From Blastomonas sp. SL216 (GTDB lineage: Bacteria; Pseudomonadota; Alphaproteobacteria; Sphingomonadales; Sphingomonadaceae), in contig CP113055.1 of the NCBI GenBank assembly GCA_026625625.1, positions 1,614,501 through 1,678,500 on the forward strand: a stretch of 64,000 nt of DNA, given 5' to 3'. A program made the position numbers and the translations under genes. This document shows positions 8,507 to 17,218 of the stretch, piece after piece. Below the pieces are notes generated by a model. It ran no database searches. It was given only the letters and a program-made list of their open reading frames with translations, and had not been told where the DNA came from. The number at the start of each line of letters is the position of its first letter. Position 1 is the stretch's first letter.

Positions 8507-8522
8507 GATGATATAATGTATC
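8507..8522 (+). promoter_or_regulatory. promoter with weak Zur-like site upstream of TonB receptor
   Basis: GATGATATAATGTATC contains a perfect TATAAT (8512-8517) and fits the idealised ATGTTATAACATATC pattern at about 12 of 15 positions. It is 58 bases upstream of the receptor start. No good -35 is seen at standard spacing. The match is weaker than at 6573-6588. Confidence 0.4.
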
Positions 8523-8579
8523 TCGCGGGCCGCTGGCGATCAGATTCCACCATATCCATTCGCCTTGAGGGGGAAATCG

Positions 8580-10736
8580 ATGAAGAAAGTTTGCGTTGTC
8601 AGTTGCTGGTTTCCGCTGGTCGCCATGGGGGCGCTGGGGCTGCCCAGCCAGGCGCTGGCGCAGGATGAAGCGGCTGCGGCGGAGGATATCGATGCTGCCG
8701 ATAACATCGTGGTGACCGGCCAGCGCCAGGCCTATCGCGGGGACTTTACCCTGCGCGAAACGCCGCAGGCGATCACCCAGATCGGGCAGGAACTGATCGA
8801 TGCCAACAACCTGACCCGGCTGGTCGACGCGCTCGACCTGTCGGCATCGGTGGCGCGGCAGAACAATTTTGGCGGCCTGTGGGATGCCTATGCGGTGCGC
8901 GGCTTTGCCGGCGACGAAAACCTGCCTTCCGGCTATCTGGTCAACGGCTTCAACGGCGGACGCGGCTTTGGCGGAACGCGTGACGTCGCCGGGGTGGAGC
9001 GGATCGAAGTGCTGAAGGGGCCCAATGCCGCGCTGTTCGGCCGCGGCGAGCCTGGCGGCACCGTGAACATCGTCACCAAGCGCGCGGATTTCGACACGCG
9101 CGGCCGCATCAACGTGCTCGCGGGCAGCTTCGACCGTCGCCGCGCCGATGCCGATGTGAATATTGCGGTGGGTGAAATCGCTGCCGTTCGCCTCATCGGG
9201 TTCTACGAGAAATCGGACAGTTTCCGCCGCACGATCGGGTCGGAGCGGGTCGGGTTCCTGCCCTCGTTCGTGTTCAGGCTCGGCGATGACACGACGGTCA
9301 GCTATGATCTGGAGCTCACCCGGCAAGAGGCCGATTTCGACCGGGGTACCATTGCCATCGGCGGCGTGCTGGGCCGCGTATCGCGCCGCGACTTTTTCGG
9401 CGAGCCGGGCGATGGCCCGATCGAGGCCGATGCGACAGGTCATCAGGTGCAGTTCGACCACAAGTTCAGCGAGGACTGGAGCCTGCTGATCGGCACCCAG
9501 TATCGCGAAACGCGGCTGGAAGGCTTTTCGACCGAGCCCGAGCTCGCCACCGCGCGCCAGCGTCTGTTCCGCGACGGCCGTTCGCTGTCGCGCCAGCGGC
9601 GCTTCCGCAACTATGAAGGCGAGCATTTCGTCGTGCGCGGCGAAGTCGCGGGGCGCTTTGCCACCGGCAGCCTGACGCACCGGGTGCTGATGGGCGTCGA
9701 TTATGACGAGTTCGATAATTCGCAGCTCTTCCTGCGCTTCCGCCCGGCAGCGATCGGCGCGACGACCACCGCGCAGGCCACCAACGATATCGACGTGTTC
9801 AATCCGGTCTATGGCCGGTTCCCGCTGCCCAATCCCGGCCCGCAGACCAACCGGCTGGACCAGCAGCGCGCAGTAGGCGCCTATGTCCAGGATCAGATCA
9901 CGCTCAGCGATTCGCTGCAGATCAGGCTCGGCGGGCGGTTTGACGACATCACGGTGGAAAGCCTCAACCGGGCCAACACTGTCGCGGCCAGCCGCAGCTA
10001 CAGCAGGTTCAGCCCGCAGGCCGGGATCGTCTACACCGCCTCGCCCGCCGTGTCCCTCTACGCCGCCTATGGCGAAGGCTTCCGCGCCAATCTGGGCGCG
10101 ACTGCGGCTGGCACGCTGTTCGACCCGGAAACCAGCAAATCGGCCGAAGTCGGCGCGAAATTCGGGCTGTTCGACGATGCGCTGCAAGGCACCGTATCGC
10201 TGTTCACCCTTTCCAAGTCGAATGTGCTGGCAGCGGACCCCGCCAATCCGGGCTTTTCGCTGCCGATCGGCAAGGCGCGCAGCCGGGGCCTGGAAGTCGA
10301 CCTGATGGGCAAGCTACCCGGCGATATCGATCTGTGGTTCTCTTATGCCTATGTCGATGCCGAGGCACGGCAGGATGTCGCCGATCTCAATTTCGGCCTC
10401 CCGATCCGCAAGGGTGACCGGCTGATCAACATCCCCCGCCATACGCTGAGCCTGCAGGCGTCGCGCGCCTTCGCCATCGGCGATACCCGGCTGACGCTGG
10501 GCGGCGGGGTTCAGCATGTCGGCACGCGGCTGGGTGAGACCGGCACGACCTTCGATCTGCCCGACTATACGCTGGTTCGCCTGTTCGCGGCGTGGAAGGT
10601 CATTGAGAATGTGGAAATTTTTGCTGACGTCACCAATTTGTTTGATACAGTATACTATACCAACAGCTTCGCCCAATTGTGGGTGCAGCCCGGCACGCCG
10701 CGCGCGGCGTCCGTGGCGCTGCGGCTGACATTCTAG
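8580..10736 (+). CDS. TonB-dependent siderophore/metallophore-type receptor
   Basis: The product is 718 aa. ATG 8580 follows GAGGGGGAA and opens a signal peptide ending LGLPSQALAQ. The plug domain (about residues 40-170) has NIVVTGQR, RETPQAITQIG, YAVRGFAGDEN and GVERIEVLKGPNAALFGRGEPGGTVNIVTK, which is the FhuA/FecA-like siderophore receptor pattern. The barrel follows and ends in a C-terminal Phe, required for outer membrane insertion. It is the first gene of a probable operon with an ABC ATPase, two permeases and a second receptor. The substrate is unknown; the zinc-locus context suggests a metal-chelate complex. Confidence 0.9.
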   Translation: MKKVCVVSCWFPLVAMGALGLPSQALAQDEAAAAEDIDAADNIVVTGQRQAYRGDFTLRETPQAITQIGQELIDANNLTRLVDALDLSASVARQNNFGGLWDAYAVRGFAGDENLPSGYLVNGFNGGRGFGGTRDVAGVERIEVLKGPNAALFGRGEPGGTVNIVTKRADFDTRGRINVLAGSFDRRRADADVNIAVGEIAAVRLIGFYEKSDSFRRTIGSERVGFLPSFVFRLGDDTTVSYDLELTRQEADFDRGTIAIGGVLGRVSRRDFFGEPGDGPIEADATGHQVQFDHKFSEDWSLLIGTQYRETRLEGFSTEPELATARQRLFRDGRSLSRQRRFRNYEGEHFVVRGEVAGRFATGSLTHRVLMGVDYDEFDNSQLFLRFRPAAIGATTTAQATNDIDVFNPVYGRFPLPNPGPQTNRLDQQRAVGAYVQDQITLSDSLQIRLGGRFDDITVESLNRANTVAASRSYSRFSPQAGIVYTASPAVSLYAAYGEGFRANLGATAAGTLFDPETSKSAEVGAKFGLFDDALQGTVSLFTLSKSNVLAADPANPGFSLPIGKARSRGLEVDLMGKLPGDIDLWFSYAYVDAEARQDVADLNFGLPIRKGDRLINIPRHTLSLQASRAFAIGDTRLTLGGGVQHVGTRLGETGTTFDLPDYTLVRLFAAWKVIENVEIFADVTNLFDTVYYTNSFAQLWVQPGTPRAASVALRLTF

Positions 10737-10748
10737 AAGGTCCTGTCC

Positions 10749-11468
10749 ATGTCCAACCCGGTTCTGGTGATCGATCAGCTTGTCGTCGAGCGCGGCGGCA
10801 AGCGCATCGTCGATGGCCTGTCGCTGACCCTCGCCGCCGGGGAAATCTATGCCTTGCTCGGCGGCAACGGCGCGGGCAAATCGACCACGCTGTTTGCGAT
10901 CCTGGGCTTTCTGAGCCGCACCGACGGGACCTTGACCGTGGGTGGACAGGACCCTGAAGGCCAGATCGATGCGGTACGCGCGCAGATCGCCTATCTGCCC
11001 GAAAATGTCGCGCTTTACGATCATCTGAGCGCGCGCGAGAATGTCGATTACCTGCTCAAGGTCGCCGATTGCCGCCGGACCCGCGCAGAGGTGGAAGCGG
11101 CTTTCCAGTCGGTGGGCCTCGCAGCGACAGCCTGGGACCAGCGCGCGGGCAATTTTTCCAAGGGCATGCGCCAGAAGACCGCCATCGCGCTCGCCATGCT
11201 GCGCGATACGCCGCTGCTGCTGCTCGACGAGCCCACTTCGGGTCTGGACCCTGCCGCGTCGGCCGACTTCCACGCGCTGCTCGAAACGCTCGCCAAGCGC
11301 GGGGTGGCGGTGCTGATGGTGACGCACGACCTGCTGGGCGCTGCCGATACCGCAGACCGGATCGGGCTGATCTCGGGCGGGCGGATCGCCAGCGAATGGG
11401 CAGCGCAGAGCGGCGAGCCGCGCTTTGACCTCAACGCCCTGCACGACGGCTTTGCGAGAGTGCGATGA
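10749..11468 (+). CDS. ABC transporter ATP-binding protein (NosF/CcmA class)
   Basis: The product is 239 aa, an ABC-2 type ATPase. Walker A is GGNGAGKST (about residues 38-46). The signature is FSKGMRQK, Walker B is LLLLDEPTSGLDP and the switch His lies in VTHD. The gene begins 12 bases after the receptor stop, and its end overlaps the first permease start (ATGA). Such ATPases with NosY-like membrane partners act in export or in processes coupled to the inner membrane rather than in classical binding-protein uptake. No periplasmic binding protein is encoded in the operon. Confidence 0.92.
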   Translation: MSNPVLVIDQLVVERGGKRIVDGLSLTLAAGEIYALLGGNGAGKSTTLFAILGFLSRTDGTLTVGGQDPEGQIDAVRAQIAYLPENVALYDHLSARENVDYLLKVADCRRTRAEVEAAFQSVGLAATAWDQRAGNFSKGMRQKTAIALAMLRDTPLLLLDEPTSGLDPAASADFHALLETLAKRGVAVLMVTHDLLGAADTADRIGLISGGRIASEWAAQSGEPRFDLNALHDGFARVR

Positions 11469-12913
11469 GCCAGGTGCTGACCATAGCGGGCGCCGAACTG
11501 CGCCTGATGCTGCGATCGCGCCTGGCGCTGGTCGGCGTCGCCACGCTGCTGCTGCTGTCGGCGATCGCAGCGGTGACGTCGGCCACGCAGATGACGGCTG
11601 CAGCAAAGATCCGCGCAGAAGCCCAGGCCGCGACCGACGCGCAGTTCAAGGCGCAGCCCGACCGGCACCCGCACCGGATGGTGCATTATGGCACCTATGC
11701 GCTGCGCCCGGTGGGGCCGCTCGCCGCCTTCGACCCTGGGGTCGATGCCTTTACCGGCACGCTGCTGTTCCTGGAAGGCCATCGGCAGAACAGCGCCACC
11801 TTCGGCGCAGCGCGCGAATCTTCCGATCTGGTGCGCTTCGGCCAGCTCACCCCGGCCTTTGTGCTGCAGACGCTCGCCCCGCTGCTGCTCATCTTCCTGG
11901 GCTTTGCCAGCGTGGCGCGCGAACGGGAGCGGGGCAGCCTGAGGGCACTGGCGGCGCATGGCGCCAGCGGCGCGGCCATCCTCGGCGGAAAGGCCATGGC
12001 GCTGGGTGCTGCAGCGGTGCTGGCAATGCTGCCTGCCTTTGCAGCGCTCGGCTGGGCCGCAGCGCAGCAGCCGAGCGAAGCGGGTATCGCAGCGCTCACC
12101 GCGCTTTCCTATAGCGGCTATCTGCTGGTCTGGGTGCTGCTGATCACGGCGGTTTCAGCCCTTGCGGCCAGCGCGCAGGGTGCGCTGGTGACGCTGATTG
12201 CGGCCTGGGCGATCGTCGTCGTGCTGGTCCCGCGCGCGGCAGCGGCCTGGGTGGGCGTGGCAGAGCCCCTGCCCAGCCGGGTCGATACCGAATTCGCGAT
12301 CGCCGCAGACCTGCGGCGCATCGGTGACAGCCACAATCCCAATGACCCGCATTTTGCTGCGTTCAAGGCGAAGCTGCTCGCCCGATATGGCGTGACCAGG
12401 GTCGAGGATCTGCCGTTCAATTATCGCGGCGTGCTGGCGCAGGAAGGAGAACGGCTGACATCACAGCTGTTCAAGCACTATGCCGCGCGCGCCGCCGCAA
12501 TCCAGAATGCCCAGACCGATCAGCTGACGGCGCTGGGGCTGGTCAGCCCTGCCCTTGCCGTGCGCCGCGCGTCGATGACCGGGGCGGCGACTGACCTCGG
12601 CACCCATCTCGCCTTTCTCGCGGCAGCCGAGGCCTATCGCTATGACATGGTGCAGAAGCTGAACGGCCTGCAGGCATCGGCGGTGGCCAGCGCCGATGAT
12701 GCCGCGCGCAGCAAGGACCCGATTGCCGACCGCCGCACGCGCATCTCGGCAGATTTCTGGAAGTCCATCCCCGATTTCCGCTTCGATGCGCCGACGCCGT
12801 CCCAACGCGCGAGCGGCATGGCCTGGCCGCTCGCCATTGTGGCGCTGTGGATCGCGCTGGCATTCGGGCTGCTGGTTCGTGCCAGCCGCCGGCTGGAAAG
12901 AGCCGACGCATGA
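11465..12913 (+). CDS. ABC-2 permease, DUF3526-type, first subunit
   Basis: The product is 482 aa. It has an N-terminal cytoplasmic/TM1 segment (RSRLALVGVATLLLLSAIAAV), a roughly 130-residue extracytoplasmic loop, then five helices between about residues 140 and 270. A second long soluble loop (about 275-450) and a last helix near the end follow. This is the layout of DUF3526/NosY-like proteins. The motif ARERERGSLRALAAHG after TM2 is the usual ABC-2 coupling region. It is translationally coupled to both neighbours through 4-base overlaps and probably forms a heterodimer with the next gene product. Confidence 0.85.
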   Translation: MSQVLTIAGAELRLMLRSRLALVGVATLLLLSAIAAVTSATQMTAAAKIRAEAQAATDAQFKAQPDRHPHRMVHYGTYALRPVGPLAAFDPGVDAFTGTLLFLEGHRQNSATFGAARESSDLVRFGQLTPAFVLQTLAPLLLIFLGFASVARERERGSLRALAAHGASGAAILGGKAMALGAAAVLAMLPAFAALGWAAAQQPSEAGIAALTALSYSGYLLVWVLLITAVSALAASAQGALVTLIAAWAIVVVLVPRAAAAWVGVAEPLPSRVDTEFAIAADLRRIGDSHNPNDPHFAAFKAKLLARYGVTRVEDLPFNYRGVLAQEGERLTSQLFKHYAARAAAIQNAQTDQLTALGLVSPALAVRRASMTGAATDLGTHLAFLAAAEAYRYDMVQKLNGLQASAVASADDAARSKDPIADRRTRISADFWKSIPDFRFDAPTPSQRASGMAWPLAIVALWIALAFGLLVRASRRLERADA

Positions 12914-14163
12914 GCAACATTACCCGCGAACTGTGGCTGCTGATGCGCAGCCGATCGGCCCTTCTGGCGCTGGCGCTGCTGGTGCTGTGCAGCGCTGCCA
13001 GCGTGGCGCTGGGCCTCGCCAGCGTCGCACGCGACCGCGCGGCGATCGACCGGATGCTCGCCGGACAGACTGCAGAGGAACGCGCGCTTTCCGCCTTTGT
13101 CGCGGATGCAGGCTCCGGCGCCTATTACGGCTTTCAGCCGACCTGGGATTCGCCATCGGATCTTGCCTTTGCCGCGCTCGGCAGCCGCGATATCGCGCCC
13201 GCCATGCTGCGCGTGCGCGCGCTGGCTCTGGAAGCGCAGATCTATGAGAACGAGGCCGCCAACCCCGAACTGGCGCTGCCTGGCCGGTTCGATCTGGCCT
13301 TTGTCGCGGTCTATCTTGCGCCGCTGGTGCTGATCGCGCTGCTGCATGACCTGTGGTCGGGCGAACGCGAGGCCGGACGCTATCATGCGCTCGCGGCGCT
13401 GCCCCAGGCGCGCAAGCGCCTGTGGACCGCGCGCGTGCTCGTGCGCGTCGGCGGCGTGCTCGCTGCGCTTCTGCTGCCGTTTTTCGCAGGCGCGATCATT
13501 GCCGGTACAGCGCCCTTGCGCGCACTGGGCTTTGCCGGGCTGATCGTGCTCGTCGTACTTCTGTGGACCGCCATCGTCCTGCTGGTCGCGCGGCGGGGCG
13601 GACGCTCGGCGGTGCACGCCGCCTCGCTCGCCGCGATCTGGTTCGCGCTCACCCTGGTCGCGCCCGCCGGGGCCAACCTCGCGATCAACGCCGCCGTGGC
13701 GGTCCCCGATGGCGCGGCGCTGGCGCGCGAGAACCGCGAACATGTCCATGCCGGCTGGGATCGTCCGCGCGACCAGACGATGCGCGACTTCCTGAAGCTG
13801 TATCCGCGCTACGCATCGGGCGCGGCAATCCCGCCCACCTTTCACTGGAAATGGTATTTCGCCTTCCAGCATCTGGGCGACCGGCATGTTGCGCAGCAAT
13901 CGCAGGCCTATCGTGAGGGGATCGAGCGCCGCGCCGACCTCGCCAGGCTTGCCGGATGGCTGCTGCCGCCTGCCGGGCTTGCCCAGGCCATGACACAACT
14001 GGCAAGGACCGATGTGGCCGCCCAGTTGGACTATCAGATGCGCATCCGCGCCTATCACCAGCGCTTGCGCGAGTTCTATTATGACTATCTTTTCAGCGAG
14101 AAACCCTTTGGCCCTGAGGAATTGCAGCGCGTTCCGCGTTTCGATCCTGCTATCGGCGGCTAG
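12910..14163 (+). CDS. ABC-2 permease, DUF3526-type, second subunit
   Basis: The product is 417 aa. ATG 12910 overlaps the preceding TGA. The organisation repeats that of the first permease: an N-terminal helix (SALLALALLVLCSAASVALGL), a large loop, a coupling motif GEREAGRYHALAALPQ, and several helices between about residues 135 and 285. A soluble segment follows with a conserved-looking FHWKWYFAFQHLGD, and the C-terminus reads YYDYLFSEKPFGPEEL. The 3' end overlaps the likely start of the second TonB receptor by about 83 bases, an unusually long overlap that supports tight coupling. Confidence 0.84.
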   Translation: MSNITRELWLLMRSRSALLALALLVLCSAASVALGLASVARDRAAIDRMLAGQTAEERALSAFVADAGSGAYYGFQPTWDSPSDLAFAALGSRDIAPAMLRVRALALEAQIYENEAANPELALPGRFDLAFVAVYLAPLVLIALLHDLWSGEREAGRYHALAALPQARKRLWTARVLVRVGGVLAALLLPFFAGAIIAGTAPLRALGFAGLIVLVVLLWTAIVLLVARRGGRSAVHAASLAAIWFALTLVAPAGANLAINAAVAVPDGAALARENREHVHAGWDRPRDQTMRDFLKLYPRYASGAAIPPTFHWKWYFAFQHLGDRHVAQQSQAYREGIERRADLARLAGWLLPPAGLAQAMTQLARTDVAAQLDYQMRIRAYHQRLREFYYDYLFSEKPFGPEELQRVPRFDPAIGG

Positions 14164-16048
14164 CCTCGCGACCAGTCCTGCCGCGCACGCGCAGCGTGTC
14201 GGCGACAATGCGGCTGCCGGGGCGGAGGACGCTTTCGGTACCAGCATCGGCAACGAGCGTGTCGGGCTGTACAGCGGCAATGACGTGCGCGGCTTCTCGC
14301 CCGTCACCGCCAACAACATCCGGCTGGAAGGCCTGTATTTCGATCGCCCCGCAGCGTTCACCGACCGGCTGGTGCAAAGCAATGTCGTGCGCGTCGGCCT
14401 CACCGCGCAGAACTATCTCTTCCCCGCGCCCACCGGCATTGTCGATTACAAGATCCGCCCGGCGGGCAATGACCTGGTGGTCAGCACGATGCTGGGCCTC
14501 AACAGCTGGGGCGGCGGGCGGCTGGAGATCGATGCGCAGATCCCGGTGGTCAAGGACCGGCTGAGCCTGGTCGCCGGCGCTGCCGGGTTCGTCGATGAAC
14601 TCGCCCCCGGCAACCAGTCGTTCTTCGGCTCCTACGCGCTGGCCGCGCGCTGGCAACCTGGACGCAATATCGAGGTCATCCCGTTCTGGAGCCGCATCGA
14701 CCTGTACAATCGCGAGGCCGCGCCGCTTTACACGCCCGAAGGCGCGTTCCTGCCGCCGCGGATCGAACGCCGCAGGTTTCCCGGACCCGAATGGACGGAC
14801 CAGCGCAACACCGTGCAGCATTATGGCGCGCTGACCAAGGCGCGGCTGGGCGGCGGCTGGGATCTGGCGGCGGGTCTGTTCCGCTCGACATCGGACAGCG
14901 CCACCAACTTCGCCACGAACTTCACCGCATTGCGGCCCGATGGCACGGCGGTCCGCCGCGTCACCAGCGACCCGCCGCTCTCGCTCGCCGGGACCAGCGG
15001 CGAATTCAGGATCAGCAAGAGCTTCACCGAAGGGCCGCGCCGCCACACGCTGCACGCGGCGCTGCGCGGGCGCGAGCGGGTGAGCCGCTATGGCGGCGGC
15101 GCATCGATCAGCTATGCGCGCGCGCCGGTCGAGGCCGTGCTCGATGGTCCCGAGCCCGATTTCGCCTTCAACCCCCAGACCGGCGAGACCGTGCGTCAGG
15201 CGATTGCGGGCCTGGCCTATGACGGACGCTGGCAGGGCATGGGCGGGCTCAGCGTCGGGCTGCAGCACACCTGGTATCGCAAGCGCGTCGACCGCCCCGG
15301 CGCGGCGCTGGCGCGCACCGATGACGAAGCGTGGCTGCCCAATGTCACTGCCTCGATCGAGGCCACGAAGCGCCTCGCCTTTTACGGCGGCTATACCCGC
15401 GGGCTGGAGGAAAGCGGCATCGCGCCGGACAATGCCGCCAACCGCACCGAAGCCCTGCCTGCAATCCTGACGCGCCAGGTCGATGCGGGATTGCGCTGGA
15501 AAATCCCCGGCGGGATGAGCCTGGTCGCCGGGCTGTTCGATGTGCGAAAACCCTATTTCGCCGCCGACAATGCCAATGTGTTCCGCGAACTGGGCGATGT
15601 GCGCCATCGCGGACTGGAGCTCTCCGCCACCGGCGCGCTGTTCCCGCGCCTTACCGTTGTCGCAGGGGCCGTGCTGATGAAGCCGCGCGTGACCGGCGAG
15701 GCTGTCGAACAGGGACGGGTCGGACGGCGCCCGCTGGGCCAGCCATCGCAGATCCTGACGCTGGCGACGCAATACAGCCTGCCGGGCGTCGAGGGCGTGC
15801 AGCTGACGCTCAACGTCTCTCATCGCGGCACGCGCGCGGCGGACACGCGCAATCTCGTCATCCTGCCTGCGCGCACCACGATCGACGCCGGAGTCCGCTG
15901 GCGTTTCGATCTGGGCGACAATCCTGCGCTGCTCAGGGTGACGATGCTCAACGTCACCAACACCTACGACCTCGCGCTGGTCGGTAGCGGCAGCTATCAG
16001 GTCAATGCCCCGCGCCAGGTCACGATGTTCCTCACCGTGGATTTTTAG
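14081..16048 (+). CDS. TonB-dependent receptor, second of the ABC-2 operon
   Basis: The product is about 655 aa from ATG 14081, which opens a signal-like segment (NCSAFRVSILLSAASLATSPAAHAQ). A TTG at 14108 inside the same frame is an alternative start; the ribosome site is weak for both. A short plug region has VRGFSPVTANNIRLEGLYFDRP and a DRLVQSNVVRVG segment in place of the usual RGxxGxxxV arrangement. The barrel then ends with RQVTMFLTVDF, with the terminal Phe. The plug is atypical, with no clear TonB box of the VVVTG kind. This is the last gene before the convergent ArsR gene. It probably acts with the ABC transporter encoded upstream. Confidence 0.85.
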   Translation: MTIFSARNPLALRNCSAFRVSILLSAASLATSPAAHAQRVGDNAAAGAEDAFGTSIGNERVGLYSGNDVRGFSPVTANNIRLEGLYFDRPAAFTDRLVQSNVVRVGLTAQNYLFPAPTGIVDYKIRPAGNDLVVSTMLGLNSWGGGRLEIDAQIPVVKDRLSLVAGAAGFVDELAPGNQSFFGSYALAARWQPGRNIEVIPFWSRIDLYNREAAPLYTPEGAFLPPRIERRRFPGPEWTDQRNTVQHYGALTKARLGGGWDLAAGLFRSTSDSATNFATNFTALRPDGTAVRRVTSDPPLSLAGTSGEFRISKSFTEGPRRHTLHAALRGRERVSRYGGGASISYARAPVEAVLDGPEPDFAFNPQTGETVRQAIAGLAYDGRWQGMGGLSVGLQHTWYRKRVDRPGAALARTDDEAWLPNVTASIEATKRLAFYGGYTRGLEESGIAPDNAANRTEALPAILTRQVDAGLRWKIPGGMSLVAGLFDVRKPYFAADNANVFRELGDVRHRGLELSATGALFPRLTVVAGAVLMKPRVTGEAVEQGRVGRRPLGQPSQILTLATQYSLPGVEGVQLTLNVSHRGTRAADTRNLVILPARTTIDAGVRWRFDLGDNPALLRVTMLNVTNTYDLALVGSGSYQVNAPRQVTMFLTVDF

Positions 16049-16075
16049 CGAGGCCTCCCCGCCCTGCAGAGCGGC

Positions 16076-16474
16076 CTAGCCGATACGGGCGAAACCGGCT
16101 GCGCCTAGAGGCACCATGGTTTGCGGTGCGGGTGCTGCAGGCAGGCTCAACACCTGTTGCAGGCCGGCGCCGGTACGCCCCTCCCCCATCATCGCTTCCA
16201 TGGTGCGCACGCACAGCGCGACATCATCGTCCGCGAGCGAATAATGGACCTGCTTGGCAGCGCGGCGCGCGCGCACCAAGTCAGCCCGGCGCAATTCGGC
16301 AAGCTGCTGGCTGAGCGCGGGCTGGCCGATCGCCGTCATCGCATCGATCTCGCTGACGCTCTTCTCGCCCTGAACCAGGCACGACAGGATCATCAGCCGC
16401 TGCGGCTGGGCGAAGACGCGCAGTTTCTCGCTCATCGCATCGGCCAGCGCGCGGTTGCCATACAACGCGGTCAC
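16076..16474 (-). CDS. ArsR-family regulator (BigR/SqrR/YgaV-like)
   Basis: The product is 132 aa, an ArsR winged helix. The N-terminal helix holds KLRVFAQPQRLMILSCLVQGEKSV, the recognition helix IGQPALSQQLAELRRADLV, and the wing RRAAKQVHYSL. Cys32 is in the position of the first thiol of the persulfide sensors BigR and SqrR; the only other Cys, Cys88, lies about ten residues earlier than their second thiol. GTG 16474 overlaps the peroxiredoxin stop. The gene is divergent from the persulfide dioxygenase operon and is the obvious candidate repressor for the palindrome at 17177-17193. Alternative: a general ArsR regulator with another thiol chemistry. Confidence 0.82.
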   Translation of the reverse strand: MTALYGNRALADAMSEKLRVFAQPQRLMILSCLVQGEKSVSEIDAMTAIGQPALSQQLAELRRADLVRARRAAKQVHYSLADDDVALCVRTMEAMMGEGRTGAGLQQVLSLPAAPAPQTMVPLGAAGFARIG

Positions 16475-17124
16475 GCGTCGGCGACCTTCTGGCAGAACCA
16501 GTCGGAGGCATCGGCAAGTGGCGGCGCTTCCGGGTCGGGCGCCCGGAGCAGTTCATGGCCCGGCTGCCAGCCCTCGGGCGTCATCACGTCACCGGCATCC
16601 GCGCGCTGCAGCGCGGCGAGCAGGCGCAGCATTTCCTCGACCGATCGGCCGACATTGTGCGGATAGACGGTGATGGCGCGCACCACGCCCTGCGGATCGA
16701 TGAAATAGGTGCAGCGCATCGCCGCGCTGCTCTGCGCCTGTTCGTCGATCATCCCATAGGCACGACCGATGGCCATCGAGGGGTCCTCGACCACGGGAAA
16801 GCCGATCGCGACGCCAAAGCCCGTCTCGATCGCGCGCAGCCAGGCGTGATGGGCGTAAAGGCTGTCCACCGAAAGCCCCAGCAACGCGCAATTCATCGCT
16901 GCAAATCGCTCTGCCGCCTGCTGCAGCCCGATAAACTCGGTGGTGCAGACCGGGGTGAAATCAGCCGGGTGCGAAAAGAACACCAGCCATTGGCCGCGAT
17001 AGTCGCCAAGCCGCCGGATGCCCTGCGTGGTGCGGGCGGAAAAATCGGGTGCGACATCGCCGATCCGCAGCGGACGGGCAACGGTTGCGGTACGGGCCTC
17101 GGGATCAGTCATGCGGTGCGCCAT
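16471..17124 (-). CDS. Prx6-type (1-Cys) peroxiredoxin
   Basis: The product is 217 aa. The peroxidatic Cys60 is in HPADFTPVCTTEF, the Prx6 subfamily motif. The long C-terminal domain has RCTYFIDPQGVVRAI and a conserved SVEEMLRLLAALQRAD, then a MTPEGWQPG segment typical of this subfamily. Such enzymes reduce H2O2 and organic hydroperoxides, and could act on persulfides. ATG 17124 is used; ATG 17112 is an in-frame alternative. It is first in a two-gene operon with the ArsR regulator and is transcribed away from the sulfide oxidation genes. Confidence 0.9.
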   Translation of the reverse strand: MAHRMTDPEARTATVARPLRIGDVAPDFSARTTQGIRRLGDYRGQWLVFFSHPADFTPVCTTEFIGLQQAAERFAAMNCALLGLSVDSLYAHHAWLRAIETGFGVAIGFPVVEDPSMAIGRAYGMIDEQAQSSAAMRCTYFIDPQGVVRAITVYPHNVGRSVEEMLRLLAALQRADAGDVMTPEGWQPGHELLRAPDPEAPPLADASDWFCQKVADA

Positions 17125-17154
17125 CTCACATCAATGGGGGCCAGATCAATTCCC

Positions 17155-17193
17155 TTGACGATCCCCATTTAGTGAATTACATATTTTATGTAA
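17155..17193 (+). promoter_or_regulatory. promoter with overlapping operator palindrome for the persulfide dioxygenase operon
   Basis: TTGACG (17155-17160) and TACATA (17178-17183) are spaced 17 bases, a good sigma-70-like promoter for the plus strand. The -10 lies inside a perfect inverted repeat, TTACAT-5 bp-ATGTAA (17177-17193). Repressor binding there would block polymerase. The site is between the divergent peroxiredoxin/ArsR and dioxygenase genes. Confidence 0.65.
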
Positions 17194-17218
17194 ATATGAA
17201 TTTTAAGAGGACGCCACC

